Origin: Bacteroidota bacterium
Lineage (GTDB): Bacteria; Bacteroidota; Rhodothermia; Rhodothermales; Bin80
Assembly: GCA_026709065.1 (NCBI GenBank)
Contig: JAPOTS010000090.1
Coordinates: forward strand, 1-41,612
Direction of reading: 5' to 3'
DNA: 41,612 nt
Shown: in pieces, positions 17,994-27,221 of the stretch
Layout of the letters: each line of letters starts with the position of its first letter
Position numbering within the stretch: position 1 is the first letter of the stretch
The notes under the pieces: generated by a model
What the model was told of the DNA's origin: nothing
Database searches by the model: none
The model's input: the letters and a program-made list of their open reading frames with translations, nothing else
Position numbers and translations under genes: made by a program

Positions 17994-19313
17994 TCACTGA
18001 TTTTCAATCATATAACGACCTTGATCATGATGATTAACGGGCTCTTGAACTCTCTCTGAACTGTTATTTGTTACTGTTGAATTAAACCAAGCCCTCGCCC
18101 CCGCAATGGCACTTAAACCACACGATGTATGCCCACTCTGTGGACTCGGATCTACTAAGGTCGCAATGGAACCGAATCTCTGAACTGCAATCTGTGCATT
18201 TTCAATTGGAACTAATGCATCTGCGGCGCAATGATACAACCGAATCGGAGAGCGGGGCTTCCAGTTGATCAGATCATTCTCACGTAAACGTTGAATCATC
18301 TTATGGTTCATGTCTTCTTTGACTCTCTGTAATACATCACTGCGAACAATCTGCTTAGGAATTTCGGGCATTGCTGCATTGACATCCGCACTACTATGAG
18401 TTCCATCAAACAATGGCGGCAGAGTTTCATCATAAGGACTCGCCAAGTAATCAGATGGGCTCTCATAAAGACCATATGCTTCACTAAAACTCATTAAGAT
18501 ATAGGGAAGAAAATATGGCTGACCGTATGGTTCATCCCGTAGCATAAGCTCAAACATGGTTCCACTGAGATCATAAGGGCCTGCCATTGGAGCTGATGCA
18601 ACAACCTTATATTCATCGGAGACATCTGCCTCGATTGCCCGATGCGTTGCCAGTGTAATATACCCTCCCGCAGAATATCCTGTGAGAAATACCTCCTGAG
18701 AAATACTCCAAGACTCACTAGTTGCCCATTGCGTTACAGACCGCAACATATCAATCACAGTTGTGGCCGACACATCTGCTATCAAATAAGGGTGGAACTC
18801 TGTTGATGATCCTAACCCAATCATATCTGGCATCACTGTCAAATAACCATCACCCGAAAAAATCATGCCCACAAGAATTTGATTCAGACCTCCCCTAGAT
18901 GGTACCGACAACCGATTCACCGTTGTGAAGCTGTGAAACGAAACGACTGAGAGCTCACTGAATGCAGGTTGCGGAATTAATACTGCACCCGAAGCTAACG
19001 TCATCTCACCTTTCACATCAACGGTCATGTACTCCATGATATACACATTCACACCATATCTTGCCGTGATTGGAAGTCCAAAATCTTCAAATACTTGATT
19101 GACCTCCCCAGAAGTATACCTCTTAAGTTCATCAACTCGTATAATTTCGCCTCTGGTAGTAGCAGCCTCTGAAGGACTATCCGGTTCAGACGAATCACAT
19201 CCACAAAAAATAATCAGCAACAGTGATGCGACAATCGCTGACCACTTACTGATTAGCTGTAAACCATTGCCGCATAACATCTTCTGAGGGTTTGCCTTGG
19301 GGAGTAAAGCCAA
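17994..19313 (-). CDS. Secreted alpha/beta hydrolase, lipase-like lipoprotein
   Basis: This alpha/beta-hydrolase is of the secretory lipase type. The nucleophile elbow is LTGYSAGGYITL, the acid is probably the aspartate in YHCAADALVPIEN, and the histidine is in SGHTSCG near the end. These form the Ser-Asp-His triad for ester hydrolysis. A hydrophobic signal ending IIFCGCDSS suggests a lipoprotein. The longest frame starts at 19313, but the ATG at 19280 (MLCGNGLQLISKW) is more likely because it gives a normal n-region; either way the start overlaps the end of the GH113-like gene, implying translational coupling. The last roughly 20 residues after the hydrolase fold (VQEPVNHHDQGRYMIENQ) look unstructured and end where a transposase relic begins, so the natural C-terminus may have been changed. 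Substrate unknown. Confidence 0.85.
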   Translation of the reverse strand: MALLPKANPQKMLCGNGLQLISKWSAIVASLLLIIFCGCDSSEPDSPSEAATTRGEIIRVDELKRYTSGEVNQVFEDFGLPITARYGVNVYIMEYMTVDVKGEMTLASGAVLIPQPAFSELSVVSFHSFTTVNRLSVPSRGGLNQILVGMIFSGDGYLTVMPDMIGLGSSTEFHPYLIADVSATTVIDMLRSVTQWATSESWSISQEVFLTGYSAGGYITLATHRAIEADVSDEYKVVASAPMAGPYDLSGTMFELMLRDEPYGQPYFLPYILMSFSEAYGLYESPSDYLASPYDETLPPLFDGTHSSADVNAAMPEIPKQIVRSDVLQRVKEDMNHKMIQRLRENDLINWKPRSPIRLYHCAADALVPIENAQIAVQRFGSIATLVDPSPQSGHTSCGLSAIAGARAWFNSTVTNNSSERVQEPVNHHDQGRYMIENQ

Positions 19314-20316
19314 GTTGAGCGGTTCGCCGTCGTTCTAGATCTCCATGCCATTTCCAAATTATGACACCAGCGAACCATGGCTCATTCCAAAATTGATTGA
19401 AAAATGCTGTATATAACCGAGCCTGTAGTTCACTGTTTGAGTCGGTGACGCCGATTTCATTGCGTGAAGGCCATCTCCATGGTTGTGCTGCGGCATCATC
19501 TACATTTCTATAACCAAGCTCTGTAAATAGAATCGGGCGGTCATAATGCGTCGATAGATCAGATAACATTTTCTGATAGGGGTACCATCCTTCGGCTAAC
19601 ATCTGCTCGGATGGATTAGGCTGATCTGATAATTCAAAATACGCCTGTACACCGATGTATTCTAATAAATGCCAAAACTTAATATCTTCATACTCCTCCC
19701 ACCAGTTCGCTGCGTAGGTGAGCTTCCCATCATAAACTGAGCGAACTTGTTGAATGAGCATTTTCCAGTAGTCAGGACGCTCATGTGCACTTCTGGCCAG
19801 CTCGGTCCCAATGACAAGAACATCTGCTCTAATCTCTTGTGAAAGATGGGCATAATGCATCAGAAATGCCGTATAATCGGATTCCCATGACACCCAACTC
19901 TGTTCATTGATGTAACCGATCTCGTTGCGTGATTGACCCCCAACATTATAGCCACCAAGCCATAAATGTGGCTTTAAAATGATGTATAGTCCCAAGCTAT
20001 CCGCCGATTTAGATAGCTCCCGAATCCCTTGATCACTCTCACTGTACCACCTCGCGTTTGGGTTCATACGTATTTCAGTGGACTCAATACTACTCTGAAA
20101 TCCAAATTGTACAAGCGTGATATGGGTTACCCCTAATCGCTTGAGTTGCGGCAACAAGGCATCCGATGGTTTATTGCGGGCATCAAGGGTCACCGATTGG
20201 ATCTTTACCCCACGATCTGAGTGTCGACTTTCGGAGGTACAATTCACTTGGATCATACAGACCCCCAACATCATCAAGGCCCTCAATAACCTGTGTAAGA
20301 AATGATCTTCGCTCAT
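19246..20316 (-). CDS. GH113-like glycoside hydrolase, lipoprotein
   Basis: The 356-aa protein looks like a TIM-barrel glycosidase of the GH113 (beta-mannanase) group. Conserved marks are LGVTHITLVQFG (strand 2), LYIILKPHLWL, LVIGTELARS with the likely acid/base Glu 172, the YAANWWEEY strand, and ILFTELGYR with the likely nucleophile Glu 266. VIIWKWHGD closes the barrel. The N-terminus has a short hydrophobic stretch and a lipobox-like VNC (Cys 26), so it is probably an anchored periplasmic or surface enzyme. GH113 members cleave beta-1,4-mannan, but many homologues in Bacteroidota are untested. It is the first gene of a two-gene unit with the lipase-like hydrolase. No insertion or damage is seen. 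Confidence 0.82.
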   Translation of the reverse strand: MSEDHFLHRLLRALMMLGVCMIQVNCTSESRHSDRGVKIQSVTLDARNKPSDALLPQLKRLGVTHITLVQFGFQSSIESTEIRMNPNARWYSESDQGIRELSKSADSLGLYIILKPHLWLGGYNVGGQSRNEIGYINEQSWVSWESDYTAFLMHYAHLSQEIRADVLVIGTELARSAHERPDYWKMLIQQVRSVYDGKLTYAANWWEEYEDIKFWHLLEYIGVQAYFELSDQPNPSEQMLAEGWYPYQKMLSDLSTHYDRPILFTELGYRNVDDAAAQPWRWPSRNEIGVTDSNSELQARLYTAFFNQFWNEPWFAGVIIWKWHGDLERRRTAQLGFTPQGKPSEDVMRQWFTANQ

Positions 20317-20545
20317 GATGAACTATCAGTTAACATGTCAAAACAATTCCATTAATTCATTCAGTGATGTGAGAAACGTTAGATCGTGTATCCAATAGAT
20401 TTTACAAACGGTTTAAACTGATGATCAAAGACGAATCCACATTCAATTGTTAATGCGAGTACTACATCAATGATTGAATCCTAACGAATTGATGAGTTGG
20501 TGGATTAATCATTCATTAATATAAGATTGAATCACTAACAACTCA

Positions 20546-20563
20546 GGCAGGTCTCTACCCGCC
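20546..20563 (-). terminator. hairpin after uvrA
   Basis: On the minus strand GGCGGGT-AGAG-ACCTGCC forms a 7-bp stem with one G-T pair and a 4-base loop, 12 bases beyond the uvrA stop. A weak T-containing tail (TGAGTTGTTAG) follows. The compact GC-rich stem makes it the best terminator candidate in the window. Confidence 0.45.
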
Positions 20564-20574
20564 ACACTGCAAGA

Positions 20575-23418
20575 TCACTTATGTGCCTCTTCCGAAAAGA
20601 CTTCTCGCAGGAGATGTCCTGTATAAGTATCTTGCTTACTCATCTGTTCAGGAGATCCCGCAAATAAAATCTCACCTCCATCCTCACCCCCCTCGGGCCC
20701 CATATCAACGACATAATCTGCAACCTTGATGACATCTGAATTATGTTCAATCACTAATACCGTATTACCCTTATCCACCAACTTCTGTAATACATTCAAT
20801 AGCAAGCGGATATCCTCAAAATGGAGGCCAGTCGTCGGTTCATCAAGTAAATAAAGGGTGTTTCCACGCCCAATTTTAGAGAGTTCCTTTGCCAATTTCA
20901 CACGCTGTGCCTCTCCACCAGAAATCGTGGTGGACGACTGACCAAGTCGAATATAACCGAGACCCACAGACAAAAGCGTATCCAGTTTACGGGTAATCTT
21001 AGGTACATTTGCAAAAAAAGCTGCTGCTTCGGTCACACGCATATTCAGAACTTCAGAAATATTCTTCCCCTTGTATAGGATATCTAATGTATCCTGATTA
21101 TAGCGCTTACCCTGACAAGTTTCACATTCCACATAAACATCCGACAGAAAATTCATCTCCAAACGAGTGATCCCAGCTCCCGAGCAGGTCTCACATCGCC
21201 CCCCATGAACATTAAATGAAAATCTACCCGGCTTATAGCCCCTAGATTGGGCCAAAGGAGTACTGGCAAATAAGTCCCGAATCGCCGTAAATAAGGTGAT
21301 GTAGGTAGAGGGGTTGGATCGGGGAGTTCGGCCGATAGGCTTCTGATCAATATTGATCGCTTTCGTGATATGTTGAACCCCCTTGATTTGCTTAAAGGGG
21401 AGGCGTTTAGAGGAATGTGCACCTGAGATATGCTCATTCAAGGCTGGAACGAGCGTTTGATTTATCAGAGAACTCTTTCCTGAACCACTGACCCCCGTCA
21501 CACACATAAATACACCCATCGGAATTTTGAGAGTTACATCTTTGAGATTGTTACCCTTAGCCCCAGAAAGAGCGATATATTTTGTTTTGAACTTGCGCCG
21601 CTTTTTGGGGATATCAATACTCCGCTCACCAGTCAGATAAGGTAATGTAAGCCCCTTTCCAATTGTTCCATTTTGCTCAAGTGCATTCGGAGGACCCTGA
21701 CAAACCACCTCCCCACCCTGCTCACCTGCACCAGGACCTAAGTCAATCACATGATCCGCTGATTCTATCATGTCACGATCATGCTCAACAACAATCACTG
21801 AATTCCCCAGATCCCGCAACCTCCTCAGTGAGTTGATTAATCGACGATTATCTCGCGCATGCAATCCAATTGACGGCTCATCCAAGACATACAGCACTCC
21901 AGTAAGCTGTGAACCGATCTGAGTGGCTAATCGAATCCTTTGGCTTTCTCCACCAGATAATGTCATAGCCTGACGATCTAAGGTTAGATATCCGACACCG
22001 ACATCAATCATAAAGGTTAATCGCTCTCGAACCTCTTTGATGATTGGAGCGGCAATCAGGGCCTGTCGCTTTGAAAACTTGACCGTTTCTAAAAAATCAC
22101 GCAAATCCATCAAGTTCATCTGAACCAAATTGGCGATTGACCTCCCGTCAATTTGATAGGAAAGAGCTTGTTTATTGAGACGATCTCCATTACAGAATGC
22201 ACATGTCTTGGTCACCCTGTACTGATCCATCTTTGCCTTTTCCTTTTTATCCGCGAAAAAATTATAGACATAGTCTAGCTCACCGAATAATCCTCTGGCC
22301 GAGGAAAGTGAGAATACTCCTTCACCTTGAATAAAACCAGATTCTGTACCATAAATCACCAAATTCCATGCCTCTTCACTAATCTGTTTAATGGGAGTAT
22401 CTAGGGTGAATTTATACTTGGCCAGCATCCTTTTTACTCCACTAAAAAACGCTGAGGCCCTCAACTCAGTAATGATCTTTATCCCGCCGTCAGCAATAGA
22501 ACGTTCAGGATCAAGGATCAGCTGTTGCTCATCCCAAGTCTCAATAACACCTAACCCAGAACAATGACGGCATGCAGAAGATGGTGTATTGAACGAAAAC
22601 GTCTTGGGTGATGCCTCAGGGTAAGATTGTCCAGTTTCTGGGTCATATAGAAATCGACTGAAAATGCGATCCCCTTTTGACTCCTCTGCTATAATAATGA
22701 CCCCATCCCCCATTTTCAGAGCGGTCTTGATTGACTTTTCTATCCTCTCTTCCATGTCTTCCTCAATCAAAAGTCGATCAATCACAACCTCAATGGTATG
22801 TACTTTGTAGCGGGCTAGCTTCATACCAGGGCTGATATTTTTGACTGTCCCGTCTACCCTAACCTTTGCATATCCTTGCTTAAATAACCTCTTAAATAGG
22901 TCTTCGTAGTGTCCTTTTCGCTCTTTAACCACAGGTGCTAAGATGTTGATTTTGGCACCAATTGGATATTTTAGAACAGACTCAATAATTTCTGAGGTGG
23001 ATTGACGAACCAGTGGCTTCCCAGATACTGAAGAAAATGAGGTCGCTGCCCGAGCGTAAAGCAAACGTAGAAAATCATAAATTTCCGTCACAGTGCCGAC
23101 AGTAGAACGCGGATTACGAGAGACCGTCTTCTGATCAATGGCAATAACTGGAGAAAGCCCATCTATGTGGTCTACATCTGGTCGCTCTGGCATTCCGACA
23201 AATTGCCGGGCATAAGCGCTGAGGCTTTCAAGATACCGCCGTTGCCCCTCAGAAAAAACGGTGTCAAAGGCCAGAGAGCTTTTCCCTGATCCAGAAAGTC
23301 CAGTGACTACAACAAGTGCATCACGGGGAATATCAACATCCAGATTCTTTAGATTGTGGACTCGCGCTCCGCGAACGGAAATATTTTCTGCAATCCCTTC
23401 TTGGTTAAGCCCCCCCAT
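20575..23418 (-). CDS. uvrA: Excinuclease ABC subunit A
   Basis: UvrA is the damage-sensing ATPase of nucleotide excision repair. It forms a dimer that loads UvrB. The 947-aa protein has normal length. Two ABC modules are present: GLSGSGKS at 40-47 with [12 protein letters not shown], and GVSGSGKSS with [12 protein letters not shown]. Both Walker B regions ([12 protein letters not shown] and [12 protein letters not shown]) are intact. The C-terminal zinc module CETCSGAG...CETCQGKR is complete. The N-terminal zinc module keeps only its second pair (ACRHCSGLG); the first pair is replaced by YDPETGQSY. The gene starts 21 nt after rpoZ, suggesting co-transcription. The ATG at 23418 is slightly upstream of the conserved start ([13 protein letters not shown]). 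Confidence 0.97.
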   Translation of the reverse strand: MGGLNQEGIAENISVRGARVHNLKNLDVDIPRDALVVVTGLSGSGKSSLAFDTVFSEGQRRYLESLSAYARQFVGMPERPDVDHIDGLSPVIAIDQKTVSRNPRSTVGTVTEIYDFLRLLYARAATSFSSVSGKPLVRQSTSEIIESVLKYPIGAKINILAPVVKERKGHYEDLFKRLFKQGYAKVRVDGTVKNISPGMKLARYKVHTIEVVIDRLLIEEDMEERIEKSIKTALKMGDGVIIIAEESKGDRIFSRFLYDPETGQSYPEASPKTFSFNTPSSACRHCSGLGVIETWDEQQLILDPERSIADGGIKIITELRASAFFSGVKRMLAKYKFTLDTPIKQISEEAWNLVIYGTESGFIQGEGVFSLSSARGLFGELDYVYNFFADKKEKAKMDQYRVTKTCAFCNGDRLNKQALSYQIDGRSIANLVQMNLMDLRDFLETVKFSKRQALIAAPIIKEVRERLTFMIDVGVGYLTLDRQAMTLSGGESQRIRLATQIGSQLTGVLYVLDEPSIGLHARDNRRLINSLRRLRDLGNSVIVVEHDRDMIESADHVIDLGPGAGEQGGEVVCQGPPNALEQNGTIGKGLTLPYLTGERSIDIPKKRRKFKTKYIALSGAKGNNLKDVTLKIPMGVFMCVTGVSGSGKSSLINQTLVPALNEHISGAHSSKRLPFKQIKGVQHITKAINIDQKPIGRTPRSNPSTYITLFTAIRDLFASTPLAQSRGYKPGRFSFNVHGGRCETCSGAGITRLEMNFLSDVYVECETCQGKRYNQDTLDILYKGKNISEVLNMRVTEAAAFFANVPKITRKLDTLLSVGLGYIRLGQSSTTISGGEAQRVKLAKELSKIGRGNTLYLLDEPTTGLHFEDIRLLLNVLQKLVDKGNTVLVIEHNSDVIKVADYVVDMGPEGGEDGGEILFAGSPEQMSKQDTYTGHLLREVFSEEAHK

Positions 23419-23439
23419 AAATAGGCCAATGATCGAGTT

Positions 23440-23742
23440 TTACTTGAGCGATTCAATCGCGGGATCCCGGTAGTACACTTCGGAATTAAACATCTCGTCA
23501 ATTGCAATCTGGGTCGGCTTGGGTAATGCTTCGTGCTCCATTGAGATTTGACGTTGCTCTTCCTGAAATTTTGCATCTTCAAGTTCTGGATCAAATCCTT
23601 CAAAATATGCTAAACTGGTGTCAAGGTCCGACTTCATTCGAATCGCAACTTGTCGAGCACGTTTGGATAAAATTGCAACAGTTTCAAACAGATTACCTGT
23701 CTGTCCCACAAGTGTATCAATATCAACGGTTTTAATTGCCAT
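23440..23742 (-). CDS. rpoZ: RNA polymerase omega subunit (Bacteroidota type)
   Basis: This 100-aa protein begins [20 protein letters not shown] and continues with [12 protein letters not shown], the conserved block of Rpb6/omega proteins of Bacteroidota and relatives, which helps assemble beta-prime into RNA polymerase. The acidic C-terminal half ([19 protein letters not shown]) is typical of that lineage. It lies directly upstream of uvrA on the same strand. The name rests on family resemblance to short divergent omega proteins; there is no competing interpretation that fits as well. Confidence 0.82.
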   Translation of the reverse strand: MAIKTVDIDTLVGQTGNLFETVAILSKRARQVAIRMKSDLDTSLAYFEGFDPELEDAKFQEEQRQISMEHEALPKPTQIAIDEMFNSEVYYRDPAIESLK

Positions 23743-23766
23743 CAGATTTTATTAGATTAAAGAAAG

Positions 23767-24276
23767 ATGAATTGCCTTACTACTCCCGTCAACTCATTAG
23801 GTTTCTTTTTTTCAATGATCCTCATATTATTGGGGCTTGCAGCATGTACTCCAATGGAAGATCCTCAGTATACAGAGGAAGATCTTGCTGCGTTGATATC
23901 ATTTGCATCCGTCGGTCGTGGTCTTCAGGCATCTCTGGATACAACCACCACTCAAATCATCACCGATCCATCAACTTGGATTGCTTACCGTGATTCTCTT
24001 CAACCGCTACAACCCTTTACCACCGTAAATTTTGAACTGGAAACACTCTTATTGGCTGCTGTCAGAGTCAACTCAGGGGGGTATGATTTACGCTTTGAAC
24101 TTGTTGAAAGCCTTCGCGATACGCTCGTGGTGACCTACCGATTATTTACCCCCGGTGCTGATTGTCGCCCCTCTTTTGCATCTGGAATTCCATTTGAAGT
24201 CATTCGGATCCCTCAATCTCAAAATGAAGTGCGATTTGTCCAAATCACTGAAGCCTTAGACTGTACCTCTTCCTAG
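23767..24276 (+). CDS. Small lipoprotein with PrcB_C-like domain
   Basis: The 169-aa protein has a lipoprotein signal (ILILLGLAACTP, Cys 27). It then has an acidic linker and a compact beta domain. The stretch FTTVNFELETLLLAAVRVNS, followed by GGYDLRFELVES and DTLVVTYRLFTPGADC, follows the PrcB_C pattern (a V-x-F strand, S/T-GGY, then two strands and a P-G turn). PrcB is the non-enzymatic partner of the spirochaete protease complex; stand-alone PrcB_C lipoproteins of unknown role are common in Bacteroidota. Two cysteines near the end (C137 and C165) could form a disulphide. It diverges from rpoZ with only 24 nt between starts, so their promoters must overlap the coding edges. Confidence 0.75.
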   Translation: MNCLTTPVNSLGFFFSMILILLGLAACTPMEDPQYTEEDLAALISFASVGRGLQASLDTTTTQIITDPSTWIAYRDSLQPLQPFTTVNFELETLLLAAVRVNSGGYDLRFELVESLRDTLVVTYRLFTPGADCRPSFASGIPFEVIRIPQSQNEVRFVQITEALDCTSS

Positions 24277-24497
24277 ATTATCCTTACATCAATACAATTT
24301 TACACATGCGGTTCTATCACATTTTGTGTGGAAACGATTGATTTTGGTTCCGCCACATTTATTTTTTATACAAGATACATTTAGAGAATCCTTGTTGCTT
24401 CACTCTCTAAATTAGGATCTCGCTGGCTATTACAATGTGGAAGTAGATACGAGGCTACATCCAGTAGATGTTTATGTATCGAGTCTACAATGCATTA
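24277..24497. other. noncoding flank of transposase relic
   Basis: No gene is seen. This AT-rich stretch leads into the transposase fragment at 24498. It may hold more decayed transposase, since frames change often, but I cannot align it. Confidence 0.35.
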
Positions 24498-24644
24498 TTT
24501 ATCCCCTGTCCAATGAGCAGAGAAAATTACGGAAAAATCAAAGAGATTAAAAGCATTGGAAGAGGCTTCAGAAGATTTGAAAACTTCCGCGTTGCTATCC
24601 TCTTCTTCTGCGGAGGTTTAGACCTGTACCCACAAATATCGTGA
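24498..24644 (+). mobile_element. ISL3-type transposase C-terminal relic, second copy
   Basis: The plus strand reads ENYGKIKEIKSIGRGFRRFE and then NFRVAILFFCGGLDLYPQ, ending at TGA 24642-24644. GFRxFENFRxAILFFxGxLDLYPQ is the conserved end of ISL3-family (IS204/IS1001) transposases. The fragment is open for about 40 codons, but the upstream catalytic core is missing. It faces the opposite way to the relic at 17802-17985 and is less decayed. Confidence 0.68.
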
Positions 24645-25109
24645 TAGAACCATCGTAATATTTCCATTTATCAACATAACCATTCAATTAAACCTCTGCC
24701 ACCACAGATACATCAAGGATATATAATTATATGAACTTTTAAATCAGATTTTGCTCTCTCCAATTGCCACTAGTAGGTTGGCGAATGATTATGTTCTAAA
24801 ATGTGACAAAGCTCAGTATAACCACATAGTAAATAATGCGATGTGGTGCTATCACTATCTCCAACTGTAAAAATATCTCCCTTAGTTGAACAAGAGATCC
24901 ATCTTGAATTGAGGTCTTTAATTGATGTAGACCTTGGTTCTACCTGAATGGTTTTTGCTTACTTATGGATTTTTCTGTTAGTCGCTACTTCGCTTGCTTC
25001 TGTCAAATGCTCGCCATTTGCCACGAAAATTGAAATTGCAATAGAATCAGTCAAGAAAATTCTTAACCGCTTACTTTACTCTACAACTTCATACGGGAAT
25101 TGAAGATGA
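24645..25109. other. intergenic with one small open frame
   Basis: The only item of note is a plus-strand frame at 24948-25103 (51 codons) starting MVFAYLWIFLLVATSLASVK. It has a hydrophobic N-terminus like a signal or membrane segment, then a lysine-rich tail. It converges with the ABC ATPase gene. No homology is recognised and it may be chance. Confidence 0.25.
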
Positions 25110-25859
25110 TTATTCAGCTACCGCGGTTGATGTATCCTGTTCTGCCAGTATTGGGGCCTCTACGCGCACATCACTTTCTACTAAACCGTCCCGTAGTCGA
25201 ATGATTCGTCGCGCATGATGGGCAACCTCTTCTTCGTGCGTGACAACCATCAACGTATTTCCTCTTCTGTACAATGTCTCAAAAAGGAGCATAATTTCGC
25301 GGCCAGTTTTAGTATCCAAATTCCCGGTTGGCTCATCAGCAAGAACTAAGGCCGGATTATTGACCAGTGCTCGCGCGACAGCAACACGCTGGCGCTGCCC
25401 CCCCGACAGTTCGTTCGGTTTGTGTGTGACACGATCACTGAGCCCAACTTGATCAAGTGCACGCTCCGCCATTTGACGGCGTTGTCCTCTAGTCTTTCCG
25501 CTGTAGATCAACGGTAATTCTACATTCTGGAGACAGTTCACACGAGGTAACAAGTTAAAGGTCTGAAACACAAACCCAACTTCCCGATTTCGAATCTCTG
25601 CCAGCTCATCATCTCCCATCTCACCCACATTCTGACCTCGTAAAAAATAACTCCCCTGAGAAGGTGTGTCCAAACAACCAATCATATTCATGAGAGTTGA
25701 CTTGCCTGACCCACTGGGCCCCATCACGGCAACATACTCATTTGCGTAGACATCTATACTGACCCCGTCTAGCGCGCGGATGACCTCAATCCCCATCTTG
25801 TAAATCTTCTTTACATCACTCAACGAAATGAGGGATTCGTTATGTACTCCACTGTCCAT
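25110..25859 (-). CDS. ABC transporter ATPase (MacB/LolD type)
   Basis: The 249-aa cytoplasmic ATPase belongs to the MacB/LolD group, which powers type VII ABC (mechanotransmission) permeases. Walker A is [15 protein letters not shown], the Q-loop is [11 protein letters not shown], the signature is [15 protein letters not shown], Walker B is [13 protein letters not shown], and the H-loop is [14 protein letters not shown]. The [10 protein letters not shown] turn is typical of the group. It is the last gene of the TolC-MacA-ATPase cluster, 16 nt after the adaptor. The membrane permease (MacB-type FtsX domain) that should accompany it is not found in the window, so it must be encoded elsewhere or lost. 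Confidence 0.92.
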   Translation of the reverse strand: MDSGVHNESLISLSDVKKIYKMGIEVIRALDGVSIDVYANEYVAVMGPSGSGKSTLMNMIGCLDTPSQGSYFLRGQNVGEMGDDELAEIRNREVGFVFQTFNLLPRVNCLQNVELPLIYSGKTRGQRRQMAERALDQVGLSDRVTHKPNELSGGQRQRVAVARALVNNPALVLADEPTGNLDTKTGREIMLLFETLYRRGNTLMVVTHEEEVAHHARRIIRLRDGLVESDVRVEAPILAEQDTSTAVAE

Positions 25860-25875
25860 CTTTACAATTGTCGTC

Positions 25876-27216
25876 CTACTGTTCCTTTACCATGTCCCCA
25901 TCACTTAATTCACGACTGACAGCACTATAAGGGCCGTTGACCACACGCGCACCTTGTTCTAAACCTGTCTGAATTTCAATGAACTGGTCATCAGAAATAC
26001 CCGTTGTAACGGCAGTCGCAACAACCGACATATCTTCACTGACAACAAAGACCATCCGTTGGAGATCCTCATCGTCAGACTCGGGTTGCGTGATAGTCGT
26101 GTCAGACTCGCTGTCCTCAGATGCCTTAGCAGTGCGCTGGCGTTCAATAGCACTGAAATCGCGCACTGTTACAGATTGAATCGGGATAGTGAGCACATCG
26201 GATACTGTATCGGTGAAGATGTCAACCGTCCCACTCATCCCTGGACGGAAATTTGCAAAATCCTCTGTAGCTGGAGATTCCCCCAAGAGCCCCGCCTCCG
26301 ATGTACCAAGATCTCTTGCATCAGCATTATGTGGATCTAAGATTCGGATCTTCACTGGAAAATTCGTGACCTGCTCCTGAAATGAACTTCCTTGAAGTCG
26401 AGCAGAATTTGCAATTTCTGTGACCAATCCCCTGAACTGACGATTTGGGTAAGCGTCAACCTCAATCAATGCTGTATCTCCGAGAGCAACATTGACAACA
26501 TCATTTTCACTGACTTCAACCTCAATTTCCATCTGATCAAGGCGCGCAACGGTCATCACCGATGTACCTGATTGCAACTCGTTACCAGTAACCCGTTCTC
26601 CCAATTCAATATTGAGCTGACTGATGGTCCCCGACATTGGCGCATATAGAACTGTTTTACGGAGTTGCTCGCTGAATTCACGTAAGCGGGCCTCCGCGCT
26701 CTCAACATTGAATTTTGATGCATTTAGATTTGCTTGTGCAATCTTATACTGGGTATCACTTTGCTCGTATTGATCAAGCGAGATCACATTCGCATCAAAG
26801 AGTTGACGCTGGCGCTCCACAGTCTGCTCCTGTAATAGAAGATTGGCTTCTTGTTGAGCAAGATTTGCCTTGGTCTGTGACAACTGCGCTTCGGCCTGCT
26901 CTACCTGCGCCTCGTAAAAATCGGACTTAATGCGAGCGAGAATTTGACCTTTCTGAACCCTCTGACCTTCAACAACTGGGAGTTGAACAATTTCACCAGA
27001 CACATCAGGGCTGATGACAATTTCAACTTCAGGTTGAACGCGCCCAGAAGCGGTCACGGTTTGCGTTACCGTCCTCGTTTCAGCGGTCACTATTTCTACC
27101 TGTAAACCATCTTCAGATCTAAATTGGTTACCAATGAATCCAAGAATTACAAGAAAAACTAAAGCCACCCCAATGATAATCAGGATGTTACGGGTGCGGT
27201 TTTTTTTCTTTGCCAT
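25876..27216 (-). CDS. MacA-type periplasmic adaptor (membrane fusion protein)
   Basis: This 446-aa adaptor joins an inner-membrane pump to TolC. After a basic start ([10 protein letters not shown]), one membrane helix ([19 protein letters not shown]) anchors it. The barrel-sandwich/lipoyl half begins [21 protein letters not shown] long alpha-hairpin follows (about residues 95-185, rich in [23 protein letters not shown]). The second lipoyl half has [20 protein letters not shown], and the beta-barrel and membrane-proximal domains reach [13 protein letters not shown]. An acidic low-complexity insert ([19 protein letters not shown]) interrupts the last domain. It starts 5 nt after the TolC gene. 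MacA-type adaptors work with MacB-type permeases to export peptides, glycolipids or macrolides; the cargo is unknown here. Confidence 0.9.
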   Translation of the reverse strand: MAKKKNRTRNILIIIGVALVFLVILGFIGNQFRSEDGLQVEIVTAETRTVTQTVTASGRVQPEVEIVISPDVSGEIVQLPVVEGQRVQKGQILARIKSDFYEAQVEQAEAQLSQTKANLAQQEANLLLQEQTVERQRQLFDANVISLDQYEQSDTQYKIAQANLNASKFNVESAEARLREFSEQLRKTVLYAPMSGTISQLNIELGERVTGNELQSGTSVMTVARLDQMEIEVEVSENDVVNVALGDTALIEVDAYPNRQFRGLVTEIANSARLQGSSFQEQVTNFPVKIRILDPHNADARDLGTSEAGLLGESPATEDFANFRPGMSGTVDIFTDTVSDVLTIPIQSVTVRDFSAIERQRTAKASEDSESDTTITQPESDDEDLQRMVFVVSEDMSVVATAVTTGISDDQFIEIQTGLEQGARVVNGPYSAVSRELSDGDMVKEQ

Positions 27217-27221
27217 GTGAA

